DNA of 45,585 nucleotides from NCBI GenBank assembly GCA_019113845.1, contig DXGQ01000045.1, positions 1 through 45,585 on the forward strand, read 5' to 3'. The number at the start of each line of letters is the position of its first letter. The stretch's first letter is position 1. The notes under the pieces are model-generated. The model had not been told where the DNA came from. It did not search any database and was given only the letters and a program-made list of their open reading frames with translations. A program made the position numbers and the translations under genes. Shown piece by piece: positions 8,578-16,735 of the stretch. The DNA comes from Candidatus Anaerobutyricum avicola (lineage in GTDB: Bacteria; Bacillota; Clostridia; Lachnospirales; Lachnospiraceae).

Positions 8578-8818
8578 TTGTAAAGATGAAACAGATTTTC
8601 CCCATATACAGATGCCATTTGAAGTGCATACAGTTTCCGACCGCGAGCTGTGAGGGAGGGCTGGCTAAGACTTGGAGAAAGCAGTGAGAAATCGCAAGGT
8701 GATTTCTCACTGTTGATCAGAAAATGTCAGTAGCCCGAGTGAGGGTCGAGTCGGGAGGAACTGTATGAGAACAAATGGCATCGTCTGTTATATGAGAAGT
8801 CTGTTATCACCTTTACAA
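8578..8818. repeat. Dispersed structured inverted-repeat element, copy C (complete)
   Basis: 241 bases with terminal inverted repeats of about 50 bases: TTGTAAAGATGAAACAGA…ATGCCATTTG on the left and its imperfect complement ending CTTTACAA on the right. Inside are ATACAGTT / AACTGTAT, GCGAGCTGTGAGGGAGGG, a simple hairpin CAGTGAGAAATC-GCAAGGT-GATTTCTCACTG (8682-8712), and GTGAGGGTCGAGTCGGGAGG. The right half matches copy A almost base for base. The right arm contains the last codons and stop of the neighbouring gene at 8788. Confidence 0.8.
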
Positions 8819-9141
8819 CTCCCCACTGTCACTTCTTCCGGCGCTTCCACCTCATTTGCAATGGTATGCTCGGTCAGTTCTGACAGCAGGCGGATTTTCT
8901 GGTTGAGCATCGGTCGCAGGCAGTTTGGCACATGTTCCTGATGCGCCCGGTGGATGGCGACACATTCCTTGCAGTTGCCGTGATAGCGGCAGGCTTTTTT
9001 GCAGGGACAGTGGTCTTTTTCTTTGTACTCTTCCCGAAAGGCGGAGGCGAATTCTTCCTGGATTCGCAGACCTTCTTTCCGGTTTCCTCTGTGAAATTCC
9101 TTCATGGCAGCTTTTTCAATTTCATTTCCGTCAATGATCAT
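8788..9141 (-). CDS. Small Cys-rich protein, possible metal binding
   Basis: A 117-residue protein of unknown function. A cysteine and histidine cluster in the middle (CPCKKACRYHGNCKECVAIH, then PNCLRP) is of a type common in small clostridial proteins and could bind zinc or an Fe-S cluster. The N-terminal 40 residues are charged and helical. The start at 9141 is supported by AGGAGG; longer starts lack an RBS. The last ten residues (GSCKGDNRLL) and the stop codon are encoded by the terminal repeat of element C, so the original C-terminus seems to have been replaced. It is divergent from the AraC regulator at 9328. Confidence 0.75.
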   Translation of the reverse strand: MIIDGNEIEKAAMKEFHRGNRKEGLRIQEEFASAFREEYKEKDHCPCKKACRYHGNCKECVAIHRAHQEHVPNCLRPMLNQKIRLLSELTEHTIANEVEAPEEVTVGSCKGDNRLLI

Positions 9142-9245
9142 GATAGTTTCCTCCTGATATTCCATAGTGTGAGGGAAAGTCTTTGGCAACAGCCCGGCAC
9201 TTTCCCTCATCCTCTTCCCATATGTCATATTACCGTCTTTTTTCC

Positions 9246-9274
9246 TTGTATAATAGGGGATTTACACCTATAAT
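9246..9274 (+). promoter_or_regulatory. Promoter of the AraC-family regulator
   Basis: TTGTAT, 17-base spacer, TATAAT; predicted start near 9281, leaving a 46-base leader with AAAGGAG before the ATG. It lies in the divergent intergenic region shared with the Cys-rich gene. Confidence 0.65.
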
Positions 9275-9327
9275 ATAGAAAAAAAGAACCAAAATCGTAA
9301 CAGAAATACTATCACAAAGGAGTTATT

Positions 9328-10293
9328 ATGTCTTCTCCCATTTATTCTCACAATCCCCATGACGGCGGGGACTTTCCTCTTTTGGTGCTTGATGTCGCCA
9401 GCCAGGTATGTACACCTTCTAATGAAGGGTTCCGGGTACTCCACTGGCATGAGGAAGTACAGTTTATTTTCGTTTTGCAGGGCGTCATTCACACACAAGT
9501 TTACGATGAAGGCCTTGATCTGTGCGCCGGGGAGTGTCTGTTTATCAATCGGATGGTTCCCCACAAAACGACGGAAAAGGAAGATTGTCGGTATCACAGT
9601 TTTCTTATTCCGGAGCGGATGCTCAGCTTTTTTCCAGGCAGTATCATGGAAAAACGGGATGTCCATGCCATTCTCTATCATCCGGGCTTTACACATTTTC
9701 TGTTAAAGGAAGAAAATCATGCCGCTGTGCTTCGGGCTGTCCGCGCTCTGGATGACCGGTATTTCGCTTTCGACTCCCAATCGGCTTCCGCCCGGCAAGG
9801 CAGTGTTTCCGGAAAATGTACAGACGCCCCCTCTTCTCCCATAAAAAAAGAACCACGCCGGGAATACGCCCTGAGCGTGGCTTTAGTCTCTCTCTGGCAG
9901 GAATTTCTTGATGTGCTGCCGGAGCTGCCGGCCAATGCGCCCACGAGAGAGTATGCGCGCATTCGCGAAATGCTTTCCTTCCTTCACACATATTATAAGG
10001 AAGAAATATCTGTCACGGAGATCGCCGCGGCCGCTCACATCAGCAAGACTGAGTGCCTGCGCTGCTTTCACAGATTCGTGGGCGAACCGCCGTATCAATA
10101 TCTCATCAAATATCGTCTGCACATGAGTACGGCACTTTTAACAGACACGAACCATCCTGTCACACAGATTGCGTCTGACACCGGCTTTGCCTCTGCCAGC
10201 ACTTATATCCGCTACTTCCGAAAATGGTACGGCTGCACACCGGGGGAATACCGGAGAACGCATGCAACAGGCAACTTTACGCAGCACAGATGA
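9328..10293 (+). CDS. AraC-family transcriptional regulator
   Basis: A 321-residue cytoplasmic regulator. The N-terminal 110 residues form an AraC-type cupin sensor (HWHEEVQFIFVLQG, then GECLFINRMVPHKT). The C-terminal 100 residues carry two helix-turn-helix motifs, ISVTEIAAAAHISKTECLRC and PVTQIASDTGFASASTYIR, ending YFRKWYGCTPGEYRR. A linker (about 150-185) is polar and variable. RBS AAAGGAG precedes the ATG. It converges on the MATE gene at 10358 and is divergent from the Cys-rich gene. Its last residues (about NFTQHR) and stop TGA fall inside repeat element F. The target is unknown; neighbouring efflux genes are candidates. Confidence 0.92.
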   Translation: MSSPIYSHNPHDGGDFPLLVLDVASQVCTPSNEGFRVLHWHEEVQFIFVLQGVIHTQVYDEGLDLCAGECLFINRMVPHKTTEKEDCRYHSFLIPERMLSFFPGSIMEKRDVHAILYHPGFTHFLLKEENHAAVLRAVRALDDRYFAFDSQSASARQGSVSGKCTDAPSSPIKKEPRREYALSVALVSLWQEFLDVLPELPANAPTREYARIREMLSFLHTYYKEEISVTEIAAAAHISKTECLRCFHRFVGEPPYQYLIKYRLHMSTALLTDTNHPVTQIASDTGFASASTYIRYFRKWYGCTPGEYRRTHATGNFTQHR

Positions 10294-10368
10294 CGTTCTG
10301 GGCACAGACAGGTTCTGGCCGCGAACTGTGAACATGTACATCCCTGTACATTTCTTATCATCTGTTGC
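10264..10368. repeat. Dispersed inverted-repeat element, copy F (internally deleted)
   Basis: Between two convergent genes. The left half (CAGCACAGATGACGTTC…CACAGACAG…CCGCGAACTGTGAA) matches copy B read in reverse. The conserved right-hand motif is missing; instead a small ATGTACA-TCCC-TGTACAT hairpin leads to TTTCTTATC, the terminal sequence of copy B. GCAACAG and CTGTTGC form the ends. Both flanking genes take their stop codon inside it (10291-10293 and 10358-10360). Confidence 0.6.
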
Positions 10369-11842
10369 CATATTCCCGGATTACCGCCGTCTTTGGCATC
10401 TTGCGAAACTCCAGAACTGCCATCACAATGGTGACCATCGCCGCCACGAAGTCTGCAATCGGCCCGGTATAAATACATCCGTCCACTCCCAGAAAGACCG
10501 GAAGGATCAAAAGCAGCGGCACAAAGAAAATGATCTGTCTGGTCAGAGACAGGAAAATACCTTTCGCCGGTTTGCCGATGGACGTAAAGAAGGTGGATGT
10601 GATCGGCTGCAGCGCATCCAGCCAGATAAAGAACAGGTAAATGCGGAAAAACCGCACACCAAATTCAAAGTATTCTGCTGTTCCCGTGCCGAAGAGGGAC
10701 AGGATCTGCCTCGGAAATATCTGAAACAGCGCGAAAGAAATCACCGAGATAATGACGCCTGCCGTGGCCGCCAGACGGTAAGCCTTCCACACACGGTCGT
10801 ATTTTTCCGCTCCGTAGTTAAAGCTCTCCACCGGCTGGCTTCCCTGTGCCAGCCCGATCACAATGGAGAAAAAGACCTGATTCACTTTGATGACGATGCC
10901 GGCGCAGGCCAGCGGAATCGCCTCCCCGTAAATGGAACGGGCACCATAATAGGTCAGCGAATTGTTGAGCACCACCTGCACGACCATCATGGCAATCTGG
11001 TTGAAAAAGGACGCAAGACCGATCTGTGCCGTCCGCTTCACATACACCGCCTGCAGACGGAAGTGTTCCGACAGCAGCGGCATCGTCTTAAAATGCAGCA
11101 GATAACGCACCACAATAATTGCAGAAACAACCTGACCGATGACGGTCGCGATGGCGGCTCCGGCCATCCCCCAGTGGAAGACCATGGTAAACATGGCATC
11201 CAGAATCGTGTTAATAATAGCTCCCGTCAGGTTGCAGATCATCGCCATCTGCGGGCTGCCGTCGGCACGAATCAGATGACAGCCGCCAGTGGTCAGAATC
11301 AGAAACGGAAATCCCACCGCCGTAATCCTCACATACGTCTTTGCATAAGGCAACACATTGTCCGGCGCGCCAAACAAGATCAGCAGCGGCTCCATAAAAA
11401 TCTGCGTCAGGATACAGAGCAGCAGACCGCTGCCCGCCAGACAGACCAATGCATTTCCTACAAAATAGATCGCCTGCTCTTTGTTTCCTCTTCCCATATT
11501 TAAATTAAAACAGGAAGCGCCGCCGATGCCGAACATCAATGCCAGCGCCACACAGGAAGTGGTCAGCGGAAATGCCACGTTGGTCGCCGCATTTCCCAGC
11601 GTTCCCACTGCCTGCCCGATAAAAAGCTGATCCACGATATTGTAAAGAGCGCTGACCAGCATCGCCACAATACTCGGCACGGCAAAACGTACCATAAGGC
11701 TGGAGACCGGTTCCGCTCCCAGCGGATTCTCCTCACCATTGCCACCTTGATGTTTTGTCTGTACATTCTCCGGCCTGTCTTCCGGCAGACCATCGGAGGC
11801 ACTCTTGCCTTTGCTGACAGAGCGCTTCATTTCTTCATTCAT
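10358..11842 (-). CDS. MATE family multidrug/sodium antiporter
   Basis: A second MATE exporter of 494 residues, of the clade with a long hydrophilic N-terminal tail (about 45 residues, rich in Glu, Lys and Gly) before the first membrane segment VRFAVPSIVAMLVSALYNIVD. Family motifs include GNAATNVAFPLTTSCVALAL and GLAQGSQPVESFNYGAEKYDR. The start at 11842 has GGAGAGAG upstream and removes 51 unlikely residues of the longer frame. It lies 31 bases after the truncated YczE-like remnant. Its stop codon is provided by repeat element F. The substrate is unknown. Confidence 0.9.
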   Translation of the reverse strand: MNEEMKRSVSKGKSASDGLPEDRPENVQTKHQGGNGEENPLGAEPVSSLMVRFAVPSIVAMLVSALYNIVDQLFIGQAVGTLGNAATNVAFPLTTSCVALALMFGIGGASCFNLNMGRGNKEQAIYFVGNALVCLAGSGLLLCILTQIFMEPLLILFGAPDNVLPYAKTYVRITAVGFPFLILTTGGCHLIRADGSPQMAMICNLTGAIINTILDAMFTMVFHWGMAGAAIATVIGQVVSAIIVVRYLLHFKTMPLLSEHFRLQAVYVKRTAQIGLASFFNQIAMMVVQVVLNNSLTYYGARSIYGEAIPLACAGIVIKVNQVFFSIVIGLAQGSQPVESFNYGAEKYDRVWKAYRLAATAGVIISVISFALFQIFPRQILSLFGTGTAEYFEFGVRFFRIYLFFIWLDALQPITSTFFTSIGKPAKGIFLSLTRQIIFFVPLLLILPVFLGVDGCIYTGPIADFVAAMVTIVMAVLEFRKMPKTAVIREYGNR

Positions 11843-11873
11843 TTTCTCTCTCCTATTGTGCTCTCTGACACCT

Positions 11874-12203
11874 TCACGCCTGCTCCGGGCAGGCTTCCTC
11901 ATGGATGCCGCGATCGGTCTTGTCCGCAATTCCGGACAGCACATCCATACGGCCTTTGCACAGATGATTGAACACCGCGACCACTCTTCCCACACCGATC
12001 ACGGCAAAGATCGTCCCCACGCCGATACCGACCAGAAAATGTCCGGAAACAATACCGATCACAAACGTCATGGAAATGTTCACAAGGTCAAACAGGTTCT
12101 TCGCAAAACCTATATCCTTATGTAAAAAGTCCGCGATGGCGGCGACAATGCCATCTCCCGGGTTGGGCACAAGACGCATGTTGACGGACATGTCGTCCCC
12201 CAT
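11874..12203 (-). pseudogene. C-terminal remnant of a YczE/YitT-like membrane protein
   Basis: The 109-codon frame aligns by eye with the C-terminal half of the YczE-like membrane proteins of about 210 residues: a VPNPGDGIVAAIADFLHKDIG loop, then hydrophobic segments around NISMTFVIGIVSGHFLVGIG and GTIFAVIGVGRVVAVFNHL. The N-terminal membrane segments are absent. A TGA stop lies seven codons upstream of the ATG and the neighbouring AKR gene ends only 54 bases away, so there is no room for the missing half. No ribosome binding site is seen. It is best read as a truncated leftover. Confidence 0.65.
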
Positions 12204-12257
12204 TTTCTTCTCTGTTTTCTGTCACACCCTCTGATGGCAATCGCCCGTACGGACAGA

Positions 12258-13376
12258 TCATGCCAGACTTTCTGTCACCCGCACAAGTTCCTCACGAATG
12301 GAAATGTGCTGTGGACAGACTACCTCGCATTTTCCACATTTGATGCACTCGGACGCCGGTTTGCGTCCATGACCGCTCACCAGCCAGTCTTCCTGATGTT
12401 TCGCCGCTGCCTTATCTTTATACAAAGTAAGATAATTCATGGCCGTAAAGGAACCGGAAATGCCGATGTCCTGCGGACAGATTTTGGCGCAGTAGTTACA
12501 GGAAGTACACGGGATCAGAGGGATTTTATTTAAAGCCTCCCGCGCCTCATCAAGCGTCTTTCTCTCTTCCTCCGAAAGCCCGTTGAAGTTTTTCATGACG
12601 GATAAGTTATCTTCCATCTGCTCCATATTGCTCATGCCGGAAAGTACCGTGATGATGCCGTCAAGGTCTGCCGCAAATCGAAGCGCCCAGGAAGCACAGG
12701 AAGAATCCGGCTCCGCTTTCCGGAAAATCTCCTGCACAGATTCCGGAGGATTGGCGAGCATTCCACCCTTGACCGGTTCCATGATAATGACCGGCTTGCC
12801 ATGTTTTCTTGCCACCTCATAGCAGGCTCTTGACTGGATGGCCGGGTTCTCCCAGTCGCCATAGTTGATCTGCAACTGTACGAACTCCATCTCCGGATGT
12901 CTGGTCAGAATCTTATCGAGCTCCTGCGGTGTGGAATGGAAGGAAAAGCCGATATGCCTGATCAGCCCTTCTTCTTTTTTCTCCCGCACAAAGCTCCACA
13001 TATCAAAGTCGTCAAAAAACTTCGTCCGATGTTCGCCCAGATTATGAAGCAGATAAAAATCAAAGTATCCGGCGCCGGTCTGTCTTAACGAGGTATCAAA
13101 CTGCGCGATCGCCTCCTCTCTCGTCTTGCAGTTGATCCAGGCGGCATTTTTCGTGGCGAGCTGGAAAGACTCTCTCGGATATCTCTCCACCAGCGCCTGC
13201 CGGATGGCGTCCTCGCTGCCGGCATACGCCCACGCCGTATCAAAATAAGTAAATCCTTCCTCCATAAAACGGTCCACCATCGCCTTTGTCTGCTCCAGAT
13301 CGATCGCATCGCCTTTCATCGGCAGACGCATCAGACCAAACCCAAGTTTCTTAATTTCTTCTCCTAAATATGCCAT
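12258..13376 (-). CDS. Aldo/keto reductase with C-terminal 4Fe-4S ferredoxin domain
   Basis: A 372-residue oxidoreductase. The N-terminal 280 residues are an AKR barrel with catalytic residues visible as D45 and Y51 (FDTAWAY), the Lys in LATKNAA and the His in YLLHNL. The C-terminal 90 residues hold two cysteine clusters, CTSCNYCAKICP and CIKCGKCEVVCP, for two 4Fe-4S clusters, so electrons may come from ferredoxin as well as NAD(P)H. Such fusions are common in anaerobes; the substrate is unknown. RBS GGGAGG. It lies 76 bases downstream of larC on the same strand and may be co-transcribed. Confidence 0.92.
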   Translation of the reverse strand: MAYLGEEIKKLGFGLMRLPMKGDAIDLEQTKAMVDRFMEEGFTYFDTAWAYAGSEDAIRQALVERYPRESFQLATKNAAWINCKTREEAIAQFDTSLRQTGAGYFDFYLLHNLGEHRTKFFDDFDMWSFVREKKEEGLIRHIGFSFHSTPQELDKILTRHPEMEFVQLQINYGDWENPAIQSRACYEVARKHGKPVIIMEPVKGGMLANPPESVQEIFRKAEPDSSCASWALRFAADLDGIITVLSGMSNMEQMEDNLSVMKNFNGLSEEERKTLDEAREALNKIPLIPCTSCNYCAKICPQDIGISGSFTAMNYLTLYKDKAAAKHQEDWLVSGHGRKPASECIKCGKCEVVCPQHISIREELVRVTESLA

Positions 13377-13452
13377 GATTTTTCCTCCCTGATCTACTAT
13401 ATTTTATGATCCATAACTTCAGATTGATAAGCCTTACCGCAGATAAGGAACG

Positions 13453-14922
13453 TTACCTTTTCTCCGTCGTCCGGCACGCAGAAACAGTGTCCTGATAAAT
13501 GTCCTGGTAACTGCGCCCGGTCTCCCGACTCAGCCTTTTCACACTCTCATACTCCGGATAATACTTTGTCACATTTCCATACCGGCAGACCTTCACCTGC
13601 ACCCTTCCGGCGCTCATGTCCACCTCCCGGTTTTCCCTTGCAAGCACCGTCCGCTCCATCTGCATCCGGCGGATGCCGATGGTCGTCGTCTCACGGAAAA
13701 TGATTTCTTCCATCCGTGAAATGTCTCTCTCATCGCAGATCACGTTCATCTGCCATGCCGGACGATTCTTCTTCATAAACACCGGATAATAATGCACGTC
13801 CCGGGCACCTGCCTCAAAGAGCAGCTCCATCACATAGCCGAGCACCTCGCCGGAACAGTCGTCAATATTTGTCTCCAGCTTCCAGATGATGTCTTTCGGA
13901 TCGGAAATGTTCTTCCGGGCCGCAGCGTTTTCCTGTAATGTCTCACCGACTTGCGGCGCAGTGCTTCCCTTCGTCATACCATCATCCTGCGCCTCCGGCT
14001 CGATCAACATCGCCCGCAAGATACTCGGCCGTTCATAGGTACGTTTGCCGGCGCCAAGACCGATTCTGTCGATCTTAAACCGTTTCGGCAGCTCACTTCC
14101 CGTCCAAACTGCCGCCGCGATAGCCGCGCCTGTCGGCGTCACAAACTCTCCCTGCACGTCCATGATCTCCAGACAAAGACCGCTCTTTGCCACAATATTT
14201 GCCACCGCCGGCACCGGTACCGGCAGCACGCCATGCTGGCAGCGCACTGTCCCCGTGCCCTCACAGAGCTTCGGAACGATCACCTCAGAAATGTGCAGAT
14301 TATCCAGGCAGACCGCCGCTGCCACCACATCCACAATGGAATCAATGGCCCCCACCTCATGAAAATGCACCTGCTCCACCGGAACCGCATGGGCTTTCGC
14401 CTCTGCCTCCGCGATGATCTCAAAAATCCGCAGCGCCAGCTCTCTGGCGTGAGGCGTCATCTTCGTGGCGGCGATCATCTCCCGTATCTCTTTCATTCCC
14501 CGGTGAGCATGATGATGGGTATGTTCATGAACATGTTCGTGTTCTTCCCCGTGGTGATGCCCGTGATCATGTCCATGGTCGTCTTCATGGTGATGTTCGT
14601 GATCATGTCCATGGTCTTCTTCGTGGTGATGCCCGTGATCATGCCCGGGTTCCTCCGCGTGATGATGTTCGCGCGGATGCCCGTGCAGATATTCCATATC
14701 GTGATCATGATTCTCGTGCTCTTCATCCAGAAGCACCGCAAAATCGCAGCAGTCCACACCGGACTTCCTGACCCTGGTTACTTCCACGGAAAATCCGTCC
14801 GCCGGAATACTGTCCAGCGCTTCCATCAGAACTTCTTCGCTGGCGCCCAAATCGAGGAGGGCCGCCACCGTCATATCTCCGCTGATCCCGGAATTACATT
14901 CCAGGTAAAGTGTTTTTGCCAT
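13453..14922 (-). CDS. larC: Nickel-pincer cofactor biosynthesis protein LarC
   Basis: LarC inserts nickel into the dithio-nicotinate mononucleotide made by LarB and LarE, in a CTP-dependent reaction, giving the NPN cofactor. The 489-residue protein is an uninterrupted frame, unlike the two-part larC1/larC2 of Lactobacillus plantarum. Typical motifs are YLECNSGISGDM at the N-terminus, VHFHEVGAIDSIVDVV near residue 185, VTPTGAAIAAA near 262 and the C-terminal LETNIDDCSGEVLGYVME near 350. Residues about 68-142 form an insertion very rich in His, Asp and Glu, a probable nickel store. RBS GAAAGGA. It is separated by five other genes from larE and larB. Confidence 0.95.
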   Translation of the reverse strand: MAKTLYLECNSGISGDMTVAALLDLGASEEVLMEALDSIPADGFSVEVTRVRKSGVDCCDFAVLLDEEHENHDHDMEYLHGHPREHHHAEEPGHDHGHHHEEDHGHDHEHHHEDDHGHDHGHHHGEEHEHVHEHTHHHAHRGMKEIREMIAATKMTPHARELALRIFEIIAEAEAKAHAVPVEQVHFHEVGAIDSIVDVVAAAVCLDNLHISEVIVPKLCEGTGTVRCQHGVLPVPVPAVANIVAKSGLCLEIMDVQGEFVTPTGAAIAAAVWTGSELPKRFKIDRIGLGAGKRTYERPSILRAMLIEPEAQDDGMTKGSTAPQVGETLQENAAARKNISDPKDIIWKLETNIDDCSGEVLGYVMELLFEAGARDVHYYPVFMKKNRPAWQMNVICDERDISRMEEIIFRETTTIGIRRMQMERTVLARENREVDMSAGRVQVKVCRYGNVTKYYPEYESVKRLSRETGRSYQDIYQDTVSACRTTEKR

Positions 14923-15159
14923 CGTTTGTTTTCCTTTCTACTACAATATATACTTGATATTAAGAACCAAAAAGCATTTTGTCCCCCTGAATACACAGAT
15001 AGCTGCGTGCTTATGCACTTTCTCTTTCTGATACCATCGTATAAAATAATAGCATATCAAAGCATCTTTTTCCACGCCAAGTCAGAGGGTTTTCGTCATA
15101 CATTTTCTCCGAAAAGATAAAACGGGTGTAAAAAATGCAGAGACAAGTACAGGATTTTC
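14923..15159. other. Divergent intergenic region between larC and the AGCS symporter
   Basis: This AT-rich stretch holds the larC start region. Minus-strand sequences such as TTGGCG with an 18-base spacer and TATGCT could drive larC, but none is strong. No reading frame with an RBS and no repeat was seen. The remainder of the gap up to 15307 holds the symporter promoter and palindrome, listed separately. Confidence 0.4.
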
Positions 15160-15188
15160 TTTACAAATGCCAAAAGAAATTATATACT
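15160..15188 (+). promoter_or_regulatory. Promoter of the AGCS symporter gene
   Basis: TTTACA, 17-base spacer, TATACT. The predicted transcription start near 15195 lies inside the palindrome 15192-15225. Confidence 0.65.
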
Positions 15189-15191
15189 CTC

Positions 15192-15225
15192 TGTAATGCG
15201 CTTTTTATCGTTAAAGCGCATTACA
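15192..15225 (+). promoter_or_regulatory. 13-bp perfect palindrome at the symporter transcription start
   Basis: TGTAATGCGCTTT and AAAGCGCATTACA are perfect inverted arms around an eight-base loop. The start point of the predicted promoter falls in the left arm and no T-tract follows. It may be a repressor operator or a 5' stem-loop; it is not a terminator. Confidence 0.6.
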
Positions 15226-15307
15226 GCCGTAAAATACAAAAGTTTTCATTTTCGTTGAGAGTCGTAAGGGCAATTTCTTCCCGCGGCTCTTTCTTATGGA
15301 GGAAAGT

Positions 15308-16696
15308 ATGGTTACATTAATCGAGACTGTTTACAATTTTTTGTGGGGAGACTTATTCTATCTTCCCCTTCCCGGCGGCGGAACGCTTCCGCTGTCCATC
15401 CTGGTGATCCTGCTGATTCCCACAGGGATCTACTTCACCATCCGCACGAAGGTTCTCCCTGTGCGTCTGTTCAAAGATATGGTCGCCGCTGTGATCGGCA
15501 GAAAAGATGAAAAAAACAGCGCGCTGTCTGTTCTCCAGACATTGATCGTGTCCACGGCGACCCGTGTCGGCATGGGCAATCTGGTGGGCGTGGTTGCCGC
15601 CATCTCCGCCGGGGGCGCCGGCGCTGTCTTCTGGATGTGGGTGACTGCCATCATCGGCTCGTCCACCGCATTTATCGAGGCAACTCTCGCCCAGCTCTAC
15701 AAAGAAAAAGACCCGCTCTACGGCGGATGGCGGGGCGGTCCTGCTTACTATATTCATAAATATTTTGAGGAGCGAAGCGGTAAAAAACGTCGTTATGTGC
15801 CACTGTCCGTGCTGTTTGCCCTCTCCGGTCTGATCTGCTGGTTCGGCATCAGCCAGGTGGTCAGCAACTCCGTGACATCCGCTTTTGAAAATGCATTCCA
15901 TATTCCGCCGCTGTACACCACCATCGTCCTGGTCATCCTGGGTGCGGTCATCGTTCTTCGCAAAAATGCCACCGTCCGGGTGCTGGACATCATGGTACCG
16001 ATCATGGCTGGCATCTATCTGTTGATGACGATCATCCTCATCATCGTCAACATTGACCTCCTGCCCTCTGTCTTCGGACGCATTTTCTCCGAGGCATTCG
16101 GACTTCGCCAGGTAGCCGCCGGCGGATTCGGCGCCGTCGTGATGAACGGCGTCAAGCGGGGACTGTTCTCCAACGAGGCCGGTTCCGGTTCCGCTCCGTG
16201 CGCCGCTGCCACCGCGGAGACAGATCATCCGGCAAAAGTCGGTCTTTCCCAGGCCCTCGGCGTATTTATCGACACCATATTAATCTGCAGCTGCACCGCC
16301 ATGATCATGCTGCTCACTCCGGAAAAACTCACACGGGGACTGGAAGGAATGGATCTGCTGCAGACTTCCATGCAGTATCACCTGGGAGAATTCGGCGTCA
16401 TCTTCATCGCCGTGATCATCTTCCTGTTCAGTTTTTCCACTTTCATCGGCGTTCTCTTTTACGCCCGCTCCAACGTGGCGTACCTGTTCGGCGATAACTG
16501 GACGTCCCAGACCATCTACAAGATACTGGCGCTTATCATGCTCTTTATCGGCGGACTGGCCGCCTACTCGGTCGTATGGGACTTAGGCGATGTGGGTGTC
16601 GGATTGATGACAGTATTTAACATCTTTATGCTCTATCCGCTGTCAAAGAAAGCGCTGGCGGCCCTCAAAGACTACGAGAGCAATCGCAAGAAATAA
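15308..16696 (+). CDS. Alanine/glycine:cation symporter (AGCS family)
   Basis: A 462-residue membrane protein with about eleven hydrophobic segments that imports alanine, glycine or a related small amino acid with Na+ or H+. Family motifs include the GMGNLVGVVAAISAGGAGAV segment, LYGGWRGGPAYYIHKYFE near residue 138 and FSNEAGSGSAPCAAATAETD near residue 285. The ATG at 15308 is chosen for GGAGGAAAG; the earlier in-frame ATG at 15296 overlaps that site. It is a single plus-strand gene among minus-strand neighbours, ending in a bidirectional terminator. The exact amino acid cannot be read from sequence. Confidence 0.93.
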   Translation: MVTLIETVYNFLWGDLFYLPLPGGGTLPLSILVILLIPTGIYFTIRTKVLPVRLFKDMVAAVIGRKDEKNSALSVLQTLIVSTATRVGMGNLVGVVAAISAGGAGAVFWMWVTAIIGSSTAFIEATLAQLYKEKDPLYGGWRGGPAYYIHKYFEERSGKKRRYVPLSVLFALSGLICWFGISQVVSNSVTSAFENAFHIPPLYTTIVLVILGAVIVLRKNATVRVLDIMVPIMAGIYLLMTIILIIVNIDLLPSVFGRIFSEAFGLRQVAAGGFGAVVMNGVKRGLFSNEAGSGSAPCAAATAETDHPAKVGLSQALGVFIDTILICSCTAMIMLLTPEKLTRGLEGMDLLQTSMQYHLGEFGVIFIAVIIFLFSFSTFIGVLFYARSNVAYLFGDNWTSQTIYKILALIMLFIGGLAAYSVVWDLGDVGVGLMTVFNIFMLYPLSKKALAALKDYESNRKK

Positions 16697-16703
16697 GGGC
16701 AAG

Positions 16704-16735
16704 AAAAAAGGCTGACTTCACATCAGCCTTTTTTT
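16704..16735. terminator. Bidirectional terminator between the AGCS and UDG genes
   Basis: AAAAAAGGCTGA and TCAGCCTTTTTT form a 12-bp perfect stem around CTTCACA, with A and T tracts on both sides. It ends transcription of the plus-strand symporter and the minus-strand glycosylase. The glycosylase stop codon (TGA, 16718-16720) lies in the loop, so the gene's last codons form one arm. Confidence 0.88.

Noticed and set aside
10169-11503. Long plus-strand reading frame (444 codons)
   Set aside because: It lies opposite a clear MATE transporter, has low-complexity His/Arg/Gln-rich translation and no RBS; it is an antisense shadow.
13951-15120. Plus-strand frame with a Met/Val/Phe-rich stretch resembling a membrane protein
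   Set aside because: The stretch is the complement of the His-rich repeats of larC, which is the real gene.
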